DNA of 64,000 bases, from contig NC_009615.1 in NCBI RefSeq assembly GCF_000012845.1, positions 2,199,501 to 2,263,500 of the forward strand, in the 5' to 3' direction. Numbering within the stretch: the stretch's first letter is position 1; each line of letters starts with the position of its first letter. Source of the DNA: Parabacteroides distasonis ATCC 8503 (GTDB taxonomy: Bacteria; Bacteroidota; Bacteroidia; Bacteroidales; Tannerellaceae). The notes under the pieces were generated by a model, which was not told where the DNA came from, made no database searches, and was given only the letters and a program-made list of their open reading frames with translations. Positions 35,448 through 44,812 of this stretch are shown here, piece by piece. Position numbers and translations under genes: made by a program.

Positions 35448-35940
35448 AAAGTTCATTGCCGCCTGTGTAACATGCTTCTTATGCTTCTCTTGCGAGAATG
35501 AAGCTGTATACGATCAGTATCAAGCTATCCAAAACACCTCGTGGGAGAAGGATAAGGAGTACTATTTCACTTTCTTGATTAAGGATATATCGATTCCGTA
35601 CGACCTAACCTTGGAAGTACGGAACAATAATATGTATCCATATCAGAACCTATGGGTATTTTGCAGCGAGGAACTTCCGATAGGTCCTTTAAAAAGGGAT
35701 ACGATCGAATGTATGTTAGCTGATGAGTTTGGGAAATGGTATGGGGACGGGATCTCCCTGTTTCAATCCAGTTTCCCGATACGGTCTGCTTACTATTTCC
35801 CCGTTAAAGGGCAATATACCTTTAGCTTCCGGCAGGGGATGCGTAACGACCAACTTCCGGGCATTCAGGAAATCGGCTTACGGGTCTTACCTTCTTCCAC
35901 TAACGCTCCTTCCGAGAAGCGTCCAAACGAAGAAAAATAA
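35368..35940 (+). CDS. gldH: Gliding motility lipoprotein GldH
   Basis: The mature protein (from Cys of CFSCENEAVYD) has a GldH-type beta sandwich with YYFTFLIKDISIPYDLTLEVR (in parts) and SFRQGMRNDQLPGIQEIGLRV. GldH is an outer-membrane-associated lipoprotein linked to gliding and type IX secretion. The start is unclear. The nearest in-frame ATG is 35368, inside ricT, which puts about 25 polar residues before the lipoprotein signal. A start at CTG 35437 would give a normal signal peptide. No ATG, GTG or TTG lies between. The 3' end overlaps rodA by 41 bp on the opposite strand. Confidence 0.82.
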   Translation: MTNLSNRSNRPDLIKRRIGQRQSLRLKKFIAACVTCFLCFSCENEAVYDQYQAIQNTSWEKDKEYYFTFLIKDISIPYDLTLEVRNNNMYPYQNLWVFCSEELPIGPLKRDTIECMLADEFGKWYGDGISLFQSSFPIRSAYYFPVKGQYTFSFRQGMRNDQLPGIQEIGLRVLPSSTNAPSEKRPNEEK

Positions 35941-37345
35941 ACAATAAGATCGTAAATCCCCAAAGCGAGGAACCTCCATAGCTAAAGAAAGGCAAGGGAA
36001 TGCCGATAACCGGAGTCAATCCCGTCACCATGCCGACATTAATCGCCAGATGGAAAAAGAATATGGAGGCTACGCTATAGCCATAGACTCGCCCGAAAGC
36101 ATTATCTTGCCGCTCCGCCAATACAATCAGACGAAGAATAAAAAGTCCGAATACGATCAATACGGCAGAGGCTCCCAAAAAGCCTTGCTCCTCGCCTACC
36201 GTACAAAAGATAAAATCCGTATCCTGTTCCGGCACATACTTCAATTTGGTCTGCGTCCCATTCAAGAATCCTTTTCCGGATAATCCTCCGGAACCGATAG
36301 CGATCTTGGACTGATTCACATTATACCCCGCCCCGCTTGGATCATCCTCCAAGCCTAAAGAGACTTTAATACGAATTTGTTGGTGAGGTTCCAATATGTC
36401 ATTAAACACATAATCCACAGAAAATAGGAAACAGATAGAACCTAAAGCGAACAGAGCGATTAACGCATAATGCCATACCCAGTTTCGAATGGATAAATAG
36501 AATAAATAGATTGACGCGGCTCCTACCAAGCCTATCGATATCCAAGCGAAGTTTACCGGGACAAACAAAGAAACGACATACCCGATCAAGAATGTCGAAG
36601 CAATTCCCCCAAGCATGATCTTAACGCTTATATAATCCTTACGGACACTCCCAACTAATCCCATGGTTATTAATAAGACAAGGCAAGAGACGATTAATTC
36701 ACCCAATGGGGTAATACCCACCATCACCTCTGAATATTTCATTCCCGTAACGAAAAAGACGACCGCACAAACTCCTATCAACAAAATATATCCAGTCATT
36801 CCTTCCCGGTATAACATCAGGAAGAATGCCAAGTAAACCAATGCCGACCCCGTCTCTTTCTGTAAAAGAATACAAACCATCGGCAAGAAGATCAAGAACA
36901 AAGTGATTGAGAAATTCTTGACCGTCGTTAGCTTAAAGCCATAGCCATTCATAAACTTCGCCACGGCCAAAGCGGTAGCGAACTTAGCCAACTCCGCTGG
37001 TTGCAAACGGATAGGTCCCAATACGAGCCAAGAATGCGATCCCTTGATATTAGGTGCTAAAAATATAGTGGCGATCAACAATACGATCACGCACGCATAG
37101 ATCAGATAGGCGAATATATCGAAGAAGTCACTTTCCAGCATCAATATGACGAAAATAAGGGCGAGTGAGGTACCGATCCAAATCATCTGCATCCCCGGAC
37201 GGCCCGACGGGTCGAACAAGCCAACGTTATCAAACTCGTAGCTCGCCCCACAAATACTAAACCAACCGGCGATTACCATAATCAAATACAACAAAATGGT
37301 AATCCAGTCTACCGACTTCCATATTTCCGTTTTCCTATAGCGCAT
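35900..37345 (-). CDS. rodA: Rod-shape peptidoglycan glycosyltransferase RodA
   Basis: RodA polymerises lipid II into glycan strands with PBP2 during side-wall growth. The 481-aa SEDS-family membrane protein has about ten helices and the signatures GSHSWLVLGPIRLQPAEL (residues about 107-124), AIGSGGLSGKGFLNGTQ and PVIGIPLPFFSYGGSSL. It overlaps the PBP2 gene by 11 bp and ends the elongasome operon. Confidence 0.95.
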   Translation of the reverse strand: MRYRKTEIWKSVDWITILLYLIMVIAGWFSICGASYEFDNVGLFDPSGRPGMQMIWIGTSLALIFVILMLESDFFDIFAYLIYACVIVLLIATIFLAPNIKGSHSWLVLGPIRLQPAELAKFATALAVAKFMNGYGFKLTTVKNFSITLFLIFLPMVCILLQKETGSALVYLAFFLMLYREGMTGYILLIGVCAVVFFVTGMKYSEVMVGITPLGELIVSCLVLLITMGLVGSVRKDYISVKIMLGGIASTFLIGYVVSLFVPVNFAWISIGLVGAASIYLFYLSIRNWVWHYALIALFALGSICFLFSVDYVFNDILEPHQQIRIKVSLGLEDDPSGAGYNVNQSKIAIGSGGLSGKGFLNGTQTKLKYVPEQDTDFIFCTVGEEQGFLGASAVLIVFGLFILRLIVLAERQDNAFGRVYGYSVASIFFFHLAINVGMVTGLTPVIGIPLPFFSYGGSSLWGFTILLFIFLRLDASRKER

Positions 37346-39203
37346 TGTTCGGTAGTATTACGGCATTCATAATATATTCCTCCGTCGCCTTGTTAGCCTC
37401 GGATATTTCTCCTTTCAAATATTTCTCCAACATCAATTTACCGATAGGCACCGCATAGGTAGCACCGAATCCGGCGTTTTCCACAAACACGGCAATGGCG
37501 ACCTTCGGCTTTTGATAAGGAGCGAATCCCATAAAAATAGAATGGTCCTTACCATGCGGATTCTCCGACGTTCCCGTCTTTCCACAAACCTCGATATCCG
37601 GTAAAGCCGCCCCACGACAGGTTCCACCATAAGCGGTTCCCGTAACAGCCCCTCGCATACCCTCGGCAATATAACTATAATAATGCGTATCCACCGATGT
37701 ATAATGCCTCTTACTATATAATGTATCCAGCGGAGTGTCTTGAATCTCTTTTACGACATGCGGAGTAATATAATATCCCCGATTAGCGACAGTAGCCGCC
37801 AAATTACAGATTTGCAAAGGCGTAGCCAATATCTCACCCTGACCGATAGCGATCGAGATAACCGTACTGGAATTCCAACGTCCCCGGTACACCTTATCGT
37901 AGAACTTACTATTCGGAATGAACCCTCGCTTCTCTCCCGGAAGATCAATTCCCAACTTATAGCCATATCCCATTGAGACCATGTGATTCTTCCAAACCTC
38001 AAAAGCCTCCTGTACCGAGGGATATCGCTTCCGGCTGTCGATCATATCATGCAGTCCCCAAGGGAAAAAAGAGTTACAAGAGGTCGCCAACGCCCCGACC
38101 AGATTCAGAGGAGACGGATGCCCGTGGCAAGCCGGCTTACCACCCCGGAAGGTGTATCCATGCGCACAGGTATATTGAGTTTCCGGGGTAATCACACCTT
38201 CTTGCAAGAAGATCAAACCTTGGGTCGGTTTAAAAGTAGATCCGGGAGGATATTGCGCCATGAGCGGACGGTTGAACAGAGGTTTCAACGGGTCCTTCTG
38301 CAAAGCCACGTAGTTCTTTCCCCGCTGGCGCCCGATCAAGATACTCGGATCATACGTAGGGGCGGAAACCATACAAAGCACCTCCCCTGTCTCCGGCTCT
38401 ATCATCACGATACCCCCTAATTTATTCTGCATTAACTTCTCCCCATAAGCCTGCAAGTCCATATCCAAGGATAATTTCAAGTTTTTGCCGGATTCCGGCT
38501 GGATATCGTGCAGGCCTTCCTCGTATCGCCCCTTGATACGTCCGTGAGCGTCACGCAACAGGATCTCGACACCCTTCACGCCCCGCAAATATTCCTCGTA
38601 CGATTGTTCGATCCCGGTCCTGCCGGAGTAATCGCCTTGTGTATAATAAGAGTCACTCTCTATATCTTTCCGGTTTACCTCGCCGATATTTCCCAGCACA
38701 AGAGCGGCATTGGGATACTCGTATTGGCGGATCGTGCGATTCTGTATATAGAAGCCGGGAAATTTGTATAACTTCTCCTGCAACACGCCATATTCCTGCG
38801 CGGAAAGCTGGTTCATAAATACTTGAGGGACATAGGAAGAATAACCGGGATTTAACCGCCGGTTCTTAATATCCGCTATACGTTTGAGGAATTGCTCTTT
38901 CGTGATGCCCAGCACATCGCAGAAATCGAGGGTATCGAAAGGCTGTATCTCACGCATGATAAGCATCACGTCGTAAGCGGGCTGGTTATAGACCAATAAT
39001 TTACCATTACGGTCGTACATCATGCCTCGGGAAGGATATAAGGTCTTTTTCAAGAAAGCGTTACTATCCGCCCAAGCTTTATAATCGTTGTCGACCACCT
39101 GAAGGATGAACAAACGGATAATAAAGATGATAACCAACAGGATCACCGCCCCACCTAAGACATAGCGCCTGTTCTCAAACTCATACTTGGTATTATTCTC
39201 CAC
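37335..39203 (-). CDS. mrdA: Penicillin-binding protein 2
   Basis: PBP2 is the transpeptidase partner of RodA. The 622-aa protein has one N-terminal membrane helix (about residues 14-33), a dimerisation domain, and the catalytic motifs PGSTFKPT (nucleophile Ser near 321), SCN (near 382) and CGKTGTSENP (near 538). The gene overlaps mreD by 11 bp upstream and rodA by 11 bp downstream. Confidence 0.96.
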   Translation of the reverse strand: MENNTKYEFENRRYVLGGAVILLVIIFIIRLFILQVVDNDYKAWADSNAFLKKTLYPSRGMMYDRNGKLLVYNQPAYDVMLIMREIQPFDTLDFCDVLGITKEQFLKRIADIKNRRLNPGYSSYVPQVFMNQLSAQEYGVLQEKLYKFPGFYIQNRTIRQYEYPNAALVLGNIGEVNRKDIESDSYYTQGDYSGRTGIEQSYEEYLRGVKGVEILLRDAHGRIKGRYEEGLHDIQPESGKNLKLSLDMDLQAYGEKLMQNKLGGIVMIEPETGEVLCMVSAPTYDPSILIGRQRGKNYVALQKDPLKPLFNRPLMAQYPPGSTFKPTQGLIFLQEGVITPETQYTCAHGYTFRGGKPACHGHPSPLNLVGALATSCNSFFPWGLHDMIDSRKRYPSVQEAFEVWKNHMVSMGYGYKLGIDLPGEKRGFIPNSKFYDKVYRGRWNSSTVISIAIGQGEILATPLQICNLAATVANRGYYITPHVVKEIQDTPLDTLYSKRHYTSVDTHYYSYIAEGMRGAVTGTAYGGTCRGAALPDIEVCGKTGTSENPHGKDHSIFMGFAPYQKPKVAIAVFVENAGFGATYAVPIGKLMLEKYLKGEISEANKATEEYIMNAVILPNNAL

Positions 39204-39711
39204 TTTTCTGAGACTCTATATTGAATGCTTCTACCGTACAAATCAATAAGGTTGTCATCACCACGCTCGAGAGGATACGGACAACCAGAAACAACGGGTC
39301 AAATAAAGTCAACGACTCAATCGCGAAAAGAGTCGTATGTTGTATCAACACAAACGATAACACATATCGGAAAAAGCCTCCGAAACCAAAGGTCTTATAA
39401 GACGGGTAAATACCTTCCGGCAAATCTTTCCCCATGAATACACGGATTAACGGCTCCCTGCAAAATCCCGCCAATGTACAGGCGGCCGCATGCATACCCG
39501 GTGTGTTGCTGAATGTATCGATAACCACCCCGGCTATGAAAGAGAAGAAAACGACTTGCGTCCGTGAGCTACCGACCGGCATCTTAATAATGAAATAGAG
39601 ATACAGAAACGGGGTAGCGATCCGCAAGAAATGAATGTTGTTCAAGATCAAGACCTGAATCAACACAAACACCACGAAATATATGAAACCACGCAGTAAA
39701 TTATTAATCAT
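39193..39711 (-). CDS. mreD: Rod shape-determining protein MreD
   Basis: The 172-aa inner-membrane protein has five or six predicted helices and no soluble domain, as expected for MreD, which links MreC to the elongasome. Sequence conservation in the family is low, so the call rests on size, hydrophobicity and position between mreC (8-bp overlap) and mrdA (11-bp overlap). Confidence 0.9.
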   Translation of the reverse strand: MINNLLRGFIYFVVFVLIQVLILNNIHFLRIATPFLYLYFIIKMPVGSSRTQVVFFSFIAGVVIDTFSNTPGMHAAACTLAGFCREPLIRVFMGKDLPEGIYPSYKTFGFGGFFRYVLSFVLIQHTTLFAIESLTLFDPLFLVVRILSSVVMTTLLICTVEAFNIESQKSGE

Positions 39712-40558
39712 TTCTTTTCGCCTCTTGTTCTACACCAATTTGCTCCGTCTGACGGAAATTCTTGATAATACGCACGTTGTTCAACGCTTGGAAATCCGTA
39801 GCCAACTCTACCTGTAATGAATAGAAATTATCATCGTGTTGTTTCTCGAAATCAGCGACCGTACCTACGATAATACCCGAGGGGAATACGGCTGAGTAAC
39901 CGCTCGTCACGATCGTATCGCCTTTCTGGAACTCCACATGGCGCGGCAACTCATCGAGGTTGGCGTACAGCGTATTGCGTCCATTCCAGCTTAATGACCC
40001 GAAATAACTACTACCTAATACCTTACAACTCAACCGGAACTTAGGATTCAGCAACGGAATGATCACGGAGAAATGATCGGAAACCGTCGATACGATACCC
40101 ACCACACCTCGTTCCGAGACAACTCCCATATCGGGCATGATCCCGTCCAGCTTCCCTTTATCCACGGTAATATAATTAGACAAATGCGTGACACTGTTGT
40201 TCACTACATCCGCCACGACAAACGAATAAGGAAATTGCTCCGTCGAATCCGGCGCAAATCCCTTAAAACTAACCGTATCCGCAATCAGCGCATCTAACTG
40301 ATCTTGCAGATCCAGCATTTGCAATTCCAACTGTCCGTTACGCTCCAATAACTCCTTATTGATATCCCGAAGATTCAAATAAGAAGTGACAGATCCGGAT
40401 ATCGAGGCGATATATCCTGTCACGACATTCGCTGAGCTGAATATAATATTCCGTTGGTACGCGTTATTACGATAGACCAACATCAACGAAACAGCCTCAA
40501 GCAGAATGAACAAAAACCAATGCCTCTTCCCGATCAGGAATTCTAGTAACTTACGCAT
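39704..40558 (-). CDS. mreC: Rod shape-determining protein MreC
   Basis: The 284-aa protein has an N-terminal membrane helix (about residues 12-28), a coiled coil (about 60-92) and two beta-barrel domains in the periplasm (segments GVVGIVSTVSDHFSVIIPLL and GDTIVTSGYSAVFPSGIIVG). MreC scaffolds the elongasome and activates PBP2. It is 102 bp downstream of mreB, with an inverted repeat in the gap. Confidence 0.95.
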   Translation of the reverse strand: MRKLLEFLIGKRHWFLFILLEAVSLMLVYRNNAYQRNIIFSSANVVTGYIASISGSVTSYLNLRDINKELLERNGQLELQMLDLQDQLDALIADTVSFKGFAPDSTEQFPYSFVVADVVNNSVTHLSNYITVDKGKLDGIMPDMGVVSERGVVGIVSTVSDHFSVIIPLLNPKFRLSCKVLGSSYFGSLSWNGRNTLYANLDELPRHVEFQKGDTIVTSGYSAVFPSGIIVGTVADFEKQHDDNFYSLQVELATDFQALNNVRIIKNFRQTEQIGVEQEAKRND

Positions 40559-40560
40559 AG

Positions 40561-40655
40561 GAATTGAAAACTGAAAGTTGAGAATTGAAAATTGAAAAGA
40601 ACCAGACCTATCGGCTTGCTAATTTTCAACTTTCAATTCTCAATTCTCAATTATT
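40561..40655. repeat. AT-rich imperfect inverted repeat between mreB and mreC
   Basis: The left part (40561-40598) and right part (40619-40652) are built from repeated GAATTGAAA and TTTCAATTC words, so they can pair over more than 25 bp with mismatches, around a roughly 20-nt loop. It lies inside the purH-rodA transcript. Confidence 0.75.
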
Positions 40656-40660
40656 TACTC

Positions 40661-41680
40661 TTATCGGATTAAGAAATTAAACTTCTCAATATTCTTCAAA
40701 GCGACTCCCGTACCTTTCGCCACGGCATGCAACGGATCCTCGGCGATATGGAACTGGATATTCATCTTATCCCGCAAGCGCTTATCCAAACCGCGAAGCA
40801 TAGCGCCACCGCCAGCCAAATAGATACCGTTTTTCACGATATCGGCATATAACTCGGGAGGGGTTTGCTCCAAGGCACTCAAGATAGCCGCCTCTATCTT
40901 CGAGATAGACTTATCCAAACAGTGGGCAATCTCCTGATAAGAGACGGGTACCTCCATCGGTAAGGCAGTCATCTGATTCGGGCCGTGAACCACGTAATCC
41001 TCCGGAGCGTCCTCCAATACCGTAAGCGCGGAACCCACGTTGATCTTGATACGCTCGGCCATACGCTCACTCACCTTCACGTTGTGTTGGCGACGCATAT
41101 ACTCCACGATATCAGCCGTTAAATCGTCACCCGCCATACGGATTGATTTATTCGACACGATACCACCTAAGGAGATGACAGCGATCTCGGTAGTACCACC
41201 GCCTATATCCACGATCATATTACCCTCGGGGGCCAAGACATCTATACCGACACCGATAGCGGCAGCCATCGGCTCAAAAACCATGTACACATCACGTCCA
41301 CCGGCATGCTCGGCAGAGTCTCGCACGGCACGTATCTCTACCTCCGTACTACCTGAAGGGATACCGATCACCATACGTAAGGACGGAGCGAACCAGCGCT
41401 TCCTTCCGCTCGCCATCTTGATAAAGCCGCGAATCATTTGCTCGGCAGCGTAAAAATCCGCGATAACTCCCTCACGAAGCGGTCGTACGGTACGAATATT
41501 CGGGTGCGTCTTCTCGTACATCTCACGGGCCACCTTACCGACAGCCAGCACCTTGTCCGAGCGAGCATCCAAAGCAATCACCGAAGGTTCGTCTACCACC
41601 ATCTTATCATTACACGTGATAATGGTATTGGCGGTACCCAAATCTATGGCAACTTCTTGTGTGAAAGAAAACAATCCCAT
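40661..41680 (-). CDS. mreB: Rod shape-determining protein MreB
   Basis: MreB is the bacterial actin that guides side-wall synthesis. The 339-aa protein has the actin-type nucleotide motifs VAIDLGTANTIIT (residues about 10-22), IVDIGGGTTEIAVI (about 156) and GIYLAGGGAMLRGLD (about 283). It is 11 bp downstream of purH and upstream of mreC. Confidence 0.98.
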   Translation of the reverse strand: MGLFSFTQEVAIDLGTANTIITCNDKMVVDEPSVIALDARSDKVLAVGKVAREMYEKTHPNIRTVRPLREGVIADFYAAEQMIRGFIKMASGRKRWFAPSLRMVIGIPSGSTEVEIRAVRDSAEHAGGRDVYMVFEPMAAAIGVGIDVLAPEGNMIVDIGGGTTEIAVISLGGIVSNKSIRMAGDDLTADIVEYMRRQHNVKVSERMAERIKINVGSALTVLEDAPEDYVVHGPNQMTALPMEVPVSYQEIAHCLDKSISKIEAAILSALEQTPPELYADIVKNGIYLAGGGAMLRGLDKRLRDKMNIQFHIAEDPLHAVAKGTGVALKNIEKFNFLIR

Positions 41681-41691
41681 TAGTCTTATTA

Positions 41692-43215
41692 TTAATGTTT
41701 AAAATGACGAACACCTGTCTTCACCATAGCCAAACCATGTTGGTTACAGTACTCGACAGACAACTTATCATTGATAGAGCCTCCCGGCTGGATTACGGCC
41801 GTGATACCTGCTTGGTCTGCGATCTCAACGCAATCGGGGAACGGGAAGAAAGCGTCGGAAGCCATCACGGCGCCATTCAAGTCGAAGCCGAATGATTTAG
41901 CCTTCTCTATGGCTTGTCTCAAAGAGTCCACACGAGAGGTCTGCCCGATACCGCTGGCGCAAAGCTGCTTGTTCTTCACCAAGGTGATCGCGTTGGACTT
42001 GCTGTTCTTCACGATTTTGTTGGCGAACAACAGGTCCTCAACCTCCGAGGCTGTCGGCTGCTTATCCGTCATAGGCTCCAAATCAGCCTTACCTTGGATG
42101 CTCAAGTCCTTCTCCTGCATCAAGACACCATTCAATAAAGAACGGAACTGCATCGGGCAAGTCTTGCAATCCTTACGGATCAAGATGATACGGTTCTTCT
42201 TCTGTTGAAGTACCTCCAGCGCGTCAGCGTCGTAAGCCGGAGCGATAATCACCTCGAAGAAAATCTTGTTGATTTCCTCGGCCACTTCCTTGTTAATCGT
42301 AGTATTCGTGATCAAGATGCCACCGAAAGCGGAAACCGGGTCACCGGCCAAAGCCTCTTTCCAAGCCTCAACCACATTACCGCGGGAAGCGATACCGCAA
42401 GCGTTATTATGTTTTAAGATAGCGAACGTCAGCTCGTCGAACTCATCGATCAAGTTCACGGCAGCGTCGATATCCAATAAGTTGTTGTAAGAAATCTCTT
42501 TTCCATGGATTTGATCGAACATATCGTTAAACTTACCATAGAACTTAGCGGCTTGATGAGGATTCTCGCCATAACGCAAATGCATCGGACTATCTACCGT
42601 TGCACGGAAATGGGAACCTTCGCGGCCATCAAAATAATTGAAGATAGCGGAGTCGTAACCCGAGGAAACGGCGAACGCCTCTTTGGCGAACCATCTACGA
42701 TCCTCGATGCTTGTCTCAGCGCCCTTCTCGTTCAAAAGATCCATCAACGGCTGGTATTGAGCCTTGGAAGCTACGATTACCACATCCTTGAAGTTCTTCG
42801 CGGCGGCACGTATCAAAGAGATACCGCCTATATCTATTTTCTCAATAATCGCTTGTTCCTCAGCGCCGGAAGCGACAGTCTCCTCGAAAGGATATAGGTC
42901 AACGATAACCAAGTCGATCTCCGGGATCTCATATTCGGCTAATTGTTTCTGGTCATTCTCGTTCTCGCGGCGAGCCAAGATACCACCGAACACCTTCGGA
43001 TGAAGCGTCTTCACACGACCGCCCAAAATAGACGGATAAGAAGTCAAGTCCTCTACCGCATCACAAGGCAAACCCAATGACTCGATAAATGATTGAGTAC
43101 CACCTGTTGATACAAAGCTCACACCCTCGCTATGCAATTTCTTTAGGATTTCGTCCAGCCCGTCTTTGTGAAACACAGAGACCAAGGCACGTTTCATTCG
43201 TTTCGTTGCAGCCAT
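41692..43215 (-). CDS. purH: Bifunctional AICAR transformylase/IMP cyclohydrolase
   Basis: PurH carries out the last two steps of IMP synthesis. The 507-aa protein has the N-terminal cyclohydrolase (VSFVSTGGTQSFIESLG, GRVKTLHPKVFGGILARR) and the C-terminal transformylase with KHNNACGIA and VIQPGGSINDK. It is the first gene of the purH-mreBCD-mrdA-rodA run and has a promoter box 36 nt upstream. Confidence 0.97.
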   Translation of the reverse strand: MAATKRMKRALVSVFHKDGLDEILKKLHSEGVSFVSTGGTQSFIESLGLPCDAVEDLTSYPSILGGRVKTLHPKVFGGILARRENENDQKQLAEYEIPEIDLVIVDLYPFEETVASGAEEQAIIEKIDIGGISLIRAAAKNFKDVVIVASKAQYQPLMDLLNEKGAETSIEDRRWFAKEAFAVSSGYDSAIFNYFDGREGSHFRATVDSPMHLRYGENPHQAAKFYGKFNDMFDQIHGKEISYNNLLDIDAAVNLIDEFDELTFAILKHNNACGIASRGNVVEAWKEALAGDPVSAFGGILITNTTINKEVAEEINKIFFEVIIAPAYDADALEVLQQKKNRIILIRKDCKTCPMQFRSLLNGVLMQEKDLSIQGKADLEPMTDKQPTASEVEDLLFANKIVKNSKSNAITLVKNKQLCASGIGQTSRVDSLRQAIEKAKSFGFDLNGAVMASDAFFPFPDCVEIADQAGITAVIQPGGSINDKLSVEYCNQHGLAMVKTGVRHFKH

Positions 43216-43250
43216 CTTTCTATTTTCGTTTACTTTAATGTTTTAGAGCA

Positions 43251-43258
43251 CAAAAGTA
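43251..43258 (-). promoter_or_regulatory. Putative purH operon promoter (-7 box)
   Basis: On the minus strand this reads TACTTTTG, matching TAnnTTTG. Confidence 0.5.
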
Positions 43259-43362
43259 GATATTTATTTCCAATCCAGCCTTATTATTCAGATAAAAACA
43301 AGGCAACCATACCAAATTTCATCCATAGCCAAAGAAACATGAATCCATCGCACATGATACGG

Positions 43363-43384
43363 GAGACGGGGCACGCCCCGTCTC
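43363..43384. repeat. GC-rich palindrome
   Basis: GAGACGGGGC (43363-43372) and GCCCCGTCTC (43375-43384) are perfect arms around a 2-nt centre. The GC-rich block stands out in AT-rich intergenic DNA and resembles dispersed REP-like palindromes. Confidence 0.75.
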
Positions 43385-43629
43385 TACAACATATGACATT
43401 GCCCTAAGATAATGAGATTTCCTTTGTTAATAATAGAAGATCGCCCAATTTGACATTCTGACATTTTGTATTCTAAAGCTCCAGAGAATCGAATATTTCG
43501 CCCCAGAGTACAGTCGGTTTCCATATTTGAGAATAAAAATCCGCAATTAGTTATCTTCCAAGGATATATCGTTTTTGGAGCTTTTATTCTAGCGAGGATT
43601 CCCGTCTCTTATCACCCTCAAACATACAA

Positions 43630-43695
43630 ACAATAGACTTCTTATTCGAAAACAATAGACTTTTCACTCGAAAACAATAGCATTCGTAGTCGAAA
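43630..43695. repeat. Three 22-bp tandem units
   Basis: Units at 43630, 43652 and 43674 each begin ACAATAG and end TCGAAA; the middle of each unit varies. Confidence 0.9.
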
Positions 43696-43915
43696 GCAAC
43701 TAACAACGCCGCCGTAAACACCCTACAACTGGATCGTAACAACCTTACAATGCCTATCCGCAGCATGAAAAGACAACCAAATCCTCTCTTTTCTCCCCTC
43801 TATTCCCGCTATTTCAGTCTATTCAAAGGAATGGCTTGTCAGCGAAAAGCGCCCATCCCAAGCAAAAAGCCACGAATAAGCGAATTACGCAGACAAGCCA
43901 TTTTAGTGATGAGAA

Positions 43916-44319
43916 CTATCGTCCACCAGTAATCAGCAATAAAAAGGAAGGGACACACCGCCTCATCCCGCCATACAAAGCGAGTCCGATCCCTATCACC
44001 ACACAGGCAGATCCCAAATACAAGCCTATCACCTCTAACTCAGACCCCGGAGGGAGATACCGAACCACCACCTTGATAGCCAACGCCAACGGCATCCCAT
44101 GATAAGCATAAACAAAGAAGCTGCTCCCCGCCAGAAAACCGCTTACCCGACAAAGCCCTCGCTCCAAACAGGTCGCCGTGAGGCTGATAAAGCACACGCA
44201 CCCCACGATAATCCCCACGTTATGCAGGTATCGGCACCATGGTTCTCCCATAAAACAGAGGTCGCACACAGCCAAAATCGCATAAAGCCCTACTATGCAG
44301 CAAATAAGCGATAGGGGTC
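43916..44319 (-). pseudogene. Acyltransferase 3 family remnant (C-terminal part only)
   Basis: The minus-strand frame ending at 43916 encodes about four membrane helices with SGFLAGSSFFVYAYHGMPLALAIKV (in parts), the pattern of the last helices of acyltransferase-3 (OafA-like) proteins. Complete family members are about 350 aa; here only about 130 residues remain and there is no ATG at a sensible place (TTG at 44275). The 5' part seems to have been replaced by the nucleotidyltransferase gene next to it. Confidence 0.65.
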
Positions 44320-44616
44320 TTACACATATTCTACCTCCTTTAATATCTGCTGGCCAATAAAAGGGCTTAACCCTTTAAGGGTGACTATGTCCACTTTCAA
44401 TCTGTCAAAAAGCTTCTCTAATATCTCACAAGCCAAAAGGAAATTGGAATAAGTCTCTTTATCATCCTCAAAGTCGATCAATATATCCACATCACTACTT
44501 TCCGTATTGCTCTCACGAACAGTAGAGCCAAAAAGCCCCAACTGCTTTACACCGCAACTCTGCGACAAAGGCTGCTTTGCTTTCCGAAGAAGAGATATGA
44601 CAGATTGTTTATTCAT
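44320..44616 (-). CDS. MNT-type nucleotidyltransferase (MntA-like), solitary
   Basis: From the ATG at 44616 the protein is 98 aa; an in-frame ATG at 44676 also exists. The minimal nucleotidyltransferase motif GSTVRE followed by SSDVDILIDF (Gly-Ser and the D-x-D metal ligands) is intact. MntA proteins usually pair with a HEPN-domain toxin and AMPylate it; no HEPN gene is adjacent here. Its stop codon is at the edge of the acyltransferase remnant, so a partner could have been lost. Confidence 0.82.
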   Translation of the reverse strand: MNKQSVISLLRKAKQPLSQSCGVKQLGLFGSTVRESNTESSDVDILIDFEDDKETYSNFLLACEILEKLFDRLKVDIVTLKGLSPFIGQQILKEVEYV

Positions 44617-44640
44617 TACACAATTGGATATTAATGTATA

Positions 44641-44671
44641 ATGCAAAGATAAGCAATATTTTTCGTACCTT
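44641..44671 (+). repeat. 31-bp direct repeat, left copy
   Basis: This matches 45665-45695 at 28 of 31 positions in the same orientation, with the 18-bp block CAATATTTTTCGTACCTT identical. The two copies bracket the BRO-N gene. Confidence 0.8.
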
Positions 44672-44778
44672 CTCATTTAAACCGCGTATCGTTTGCTTAA
44701 ATGAGATTAATATACTTACTTTGCGATAAATAAACTTTTAATCAAACTATTAAACTATGGATATACTAAATTCTCATT

Positions 44779-44786
44779 TACCTTTG
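44779..44786 (+). promoter_or_regulatory. Putative promoter of the BRO-N gene (-7 box)
   Basis: TACCTTTG matches the TAnnTTTG box, 26 nt before the start codon. Confidence 0.5.
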
Positions 44787-44812
44787 TCTATAACTACTCA
44801 AAGCAACTACAA

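Larger units (their letters stand above)
43216..43915. other. 700-bp stretch without a convincing gene
   Basis: No ORF here has family features. The stretch holds the purH promoter, a GC-rich palindrome at 43363-43384 and a three-unit 22-bp array at 43630-43695. To the right it runs into a truncated acyltransferase gene. It looks like the edge of a variable insertion spot. Confidence 0.6.

Noticed and set aside
34908..35456. Hydrophobic minus-strand ORFs in the 3' part of ricT
   Set aside because: They are the antisense of the Asn/Arg/Glu-rich tail, which reads as Val/Ile/Leu-rich on the other strand.
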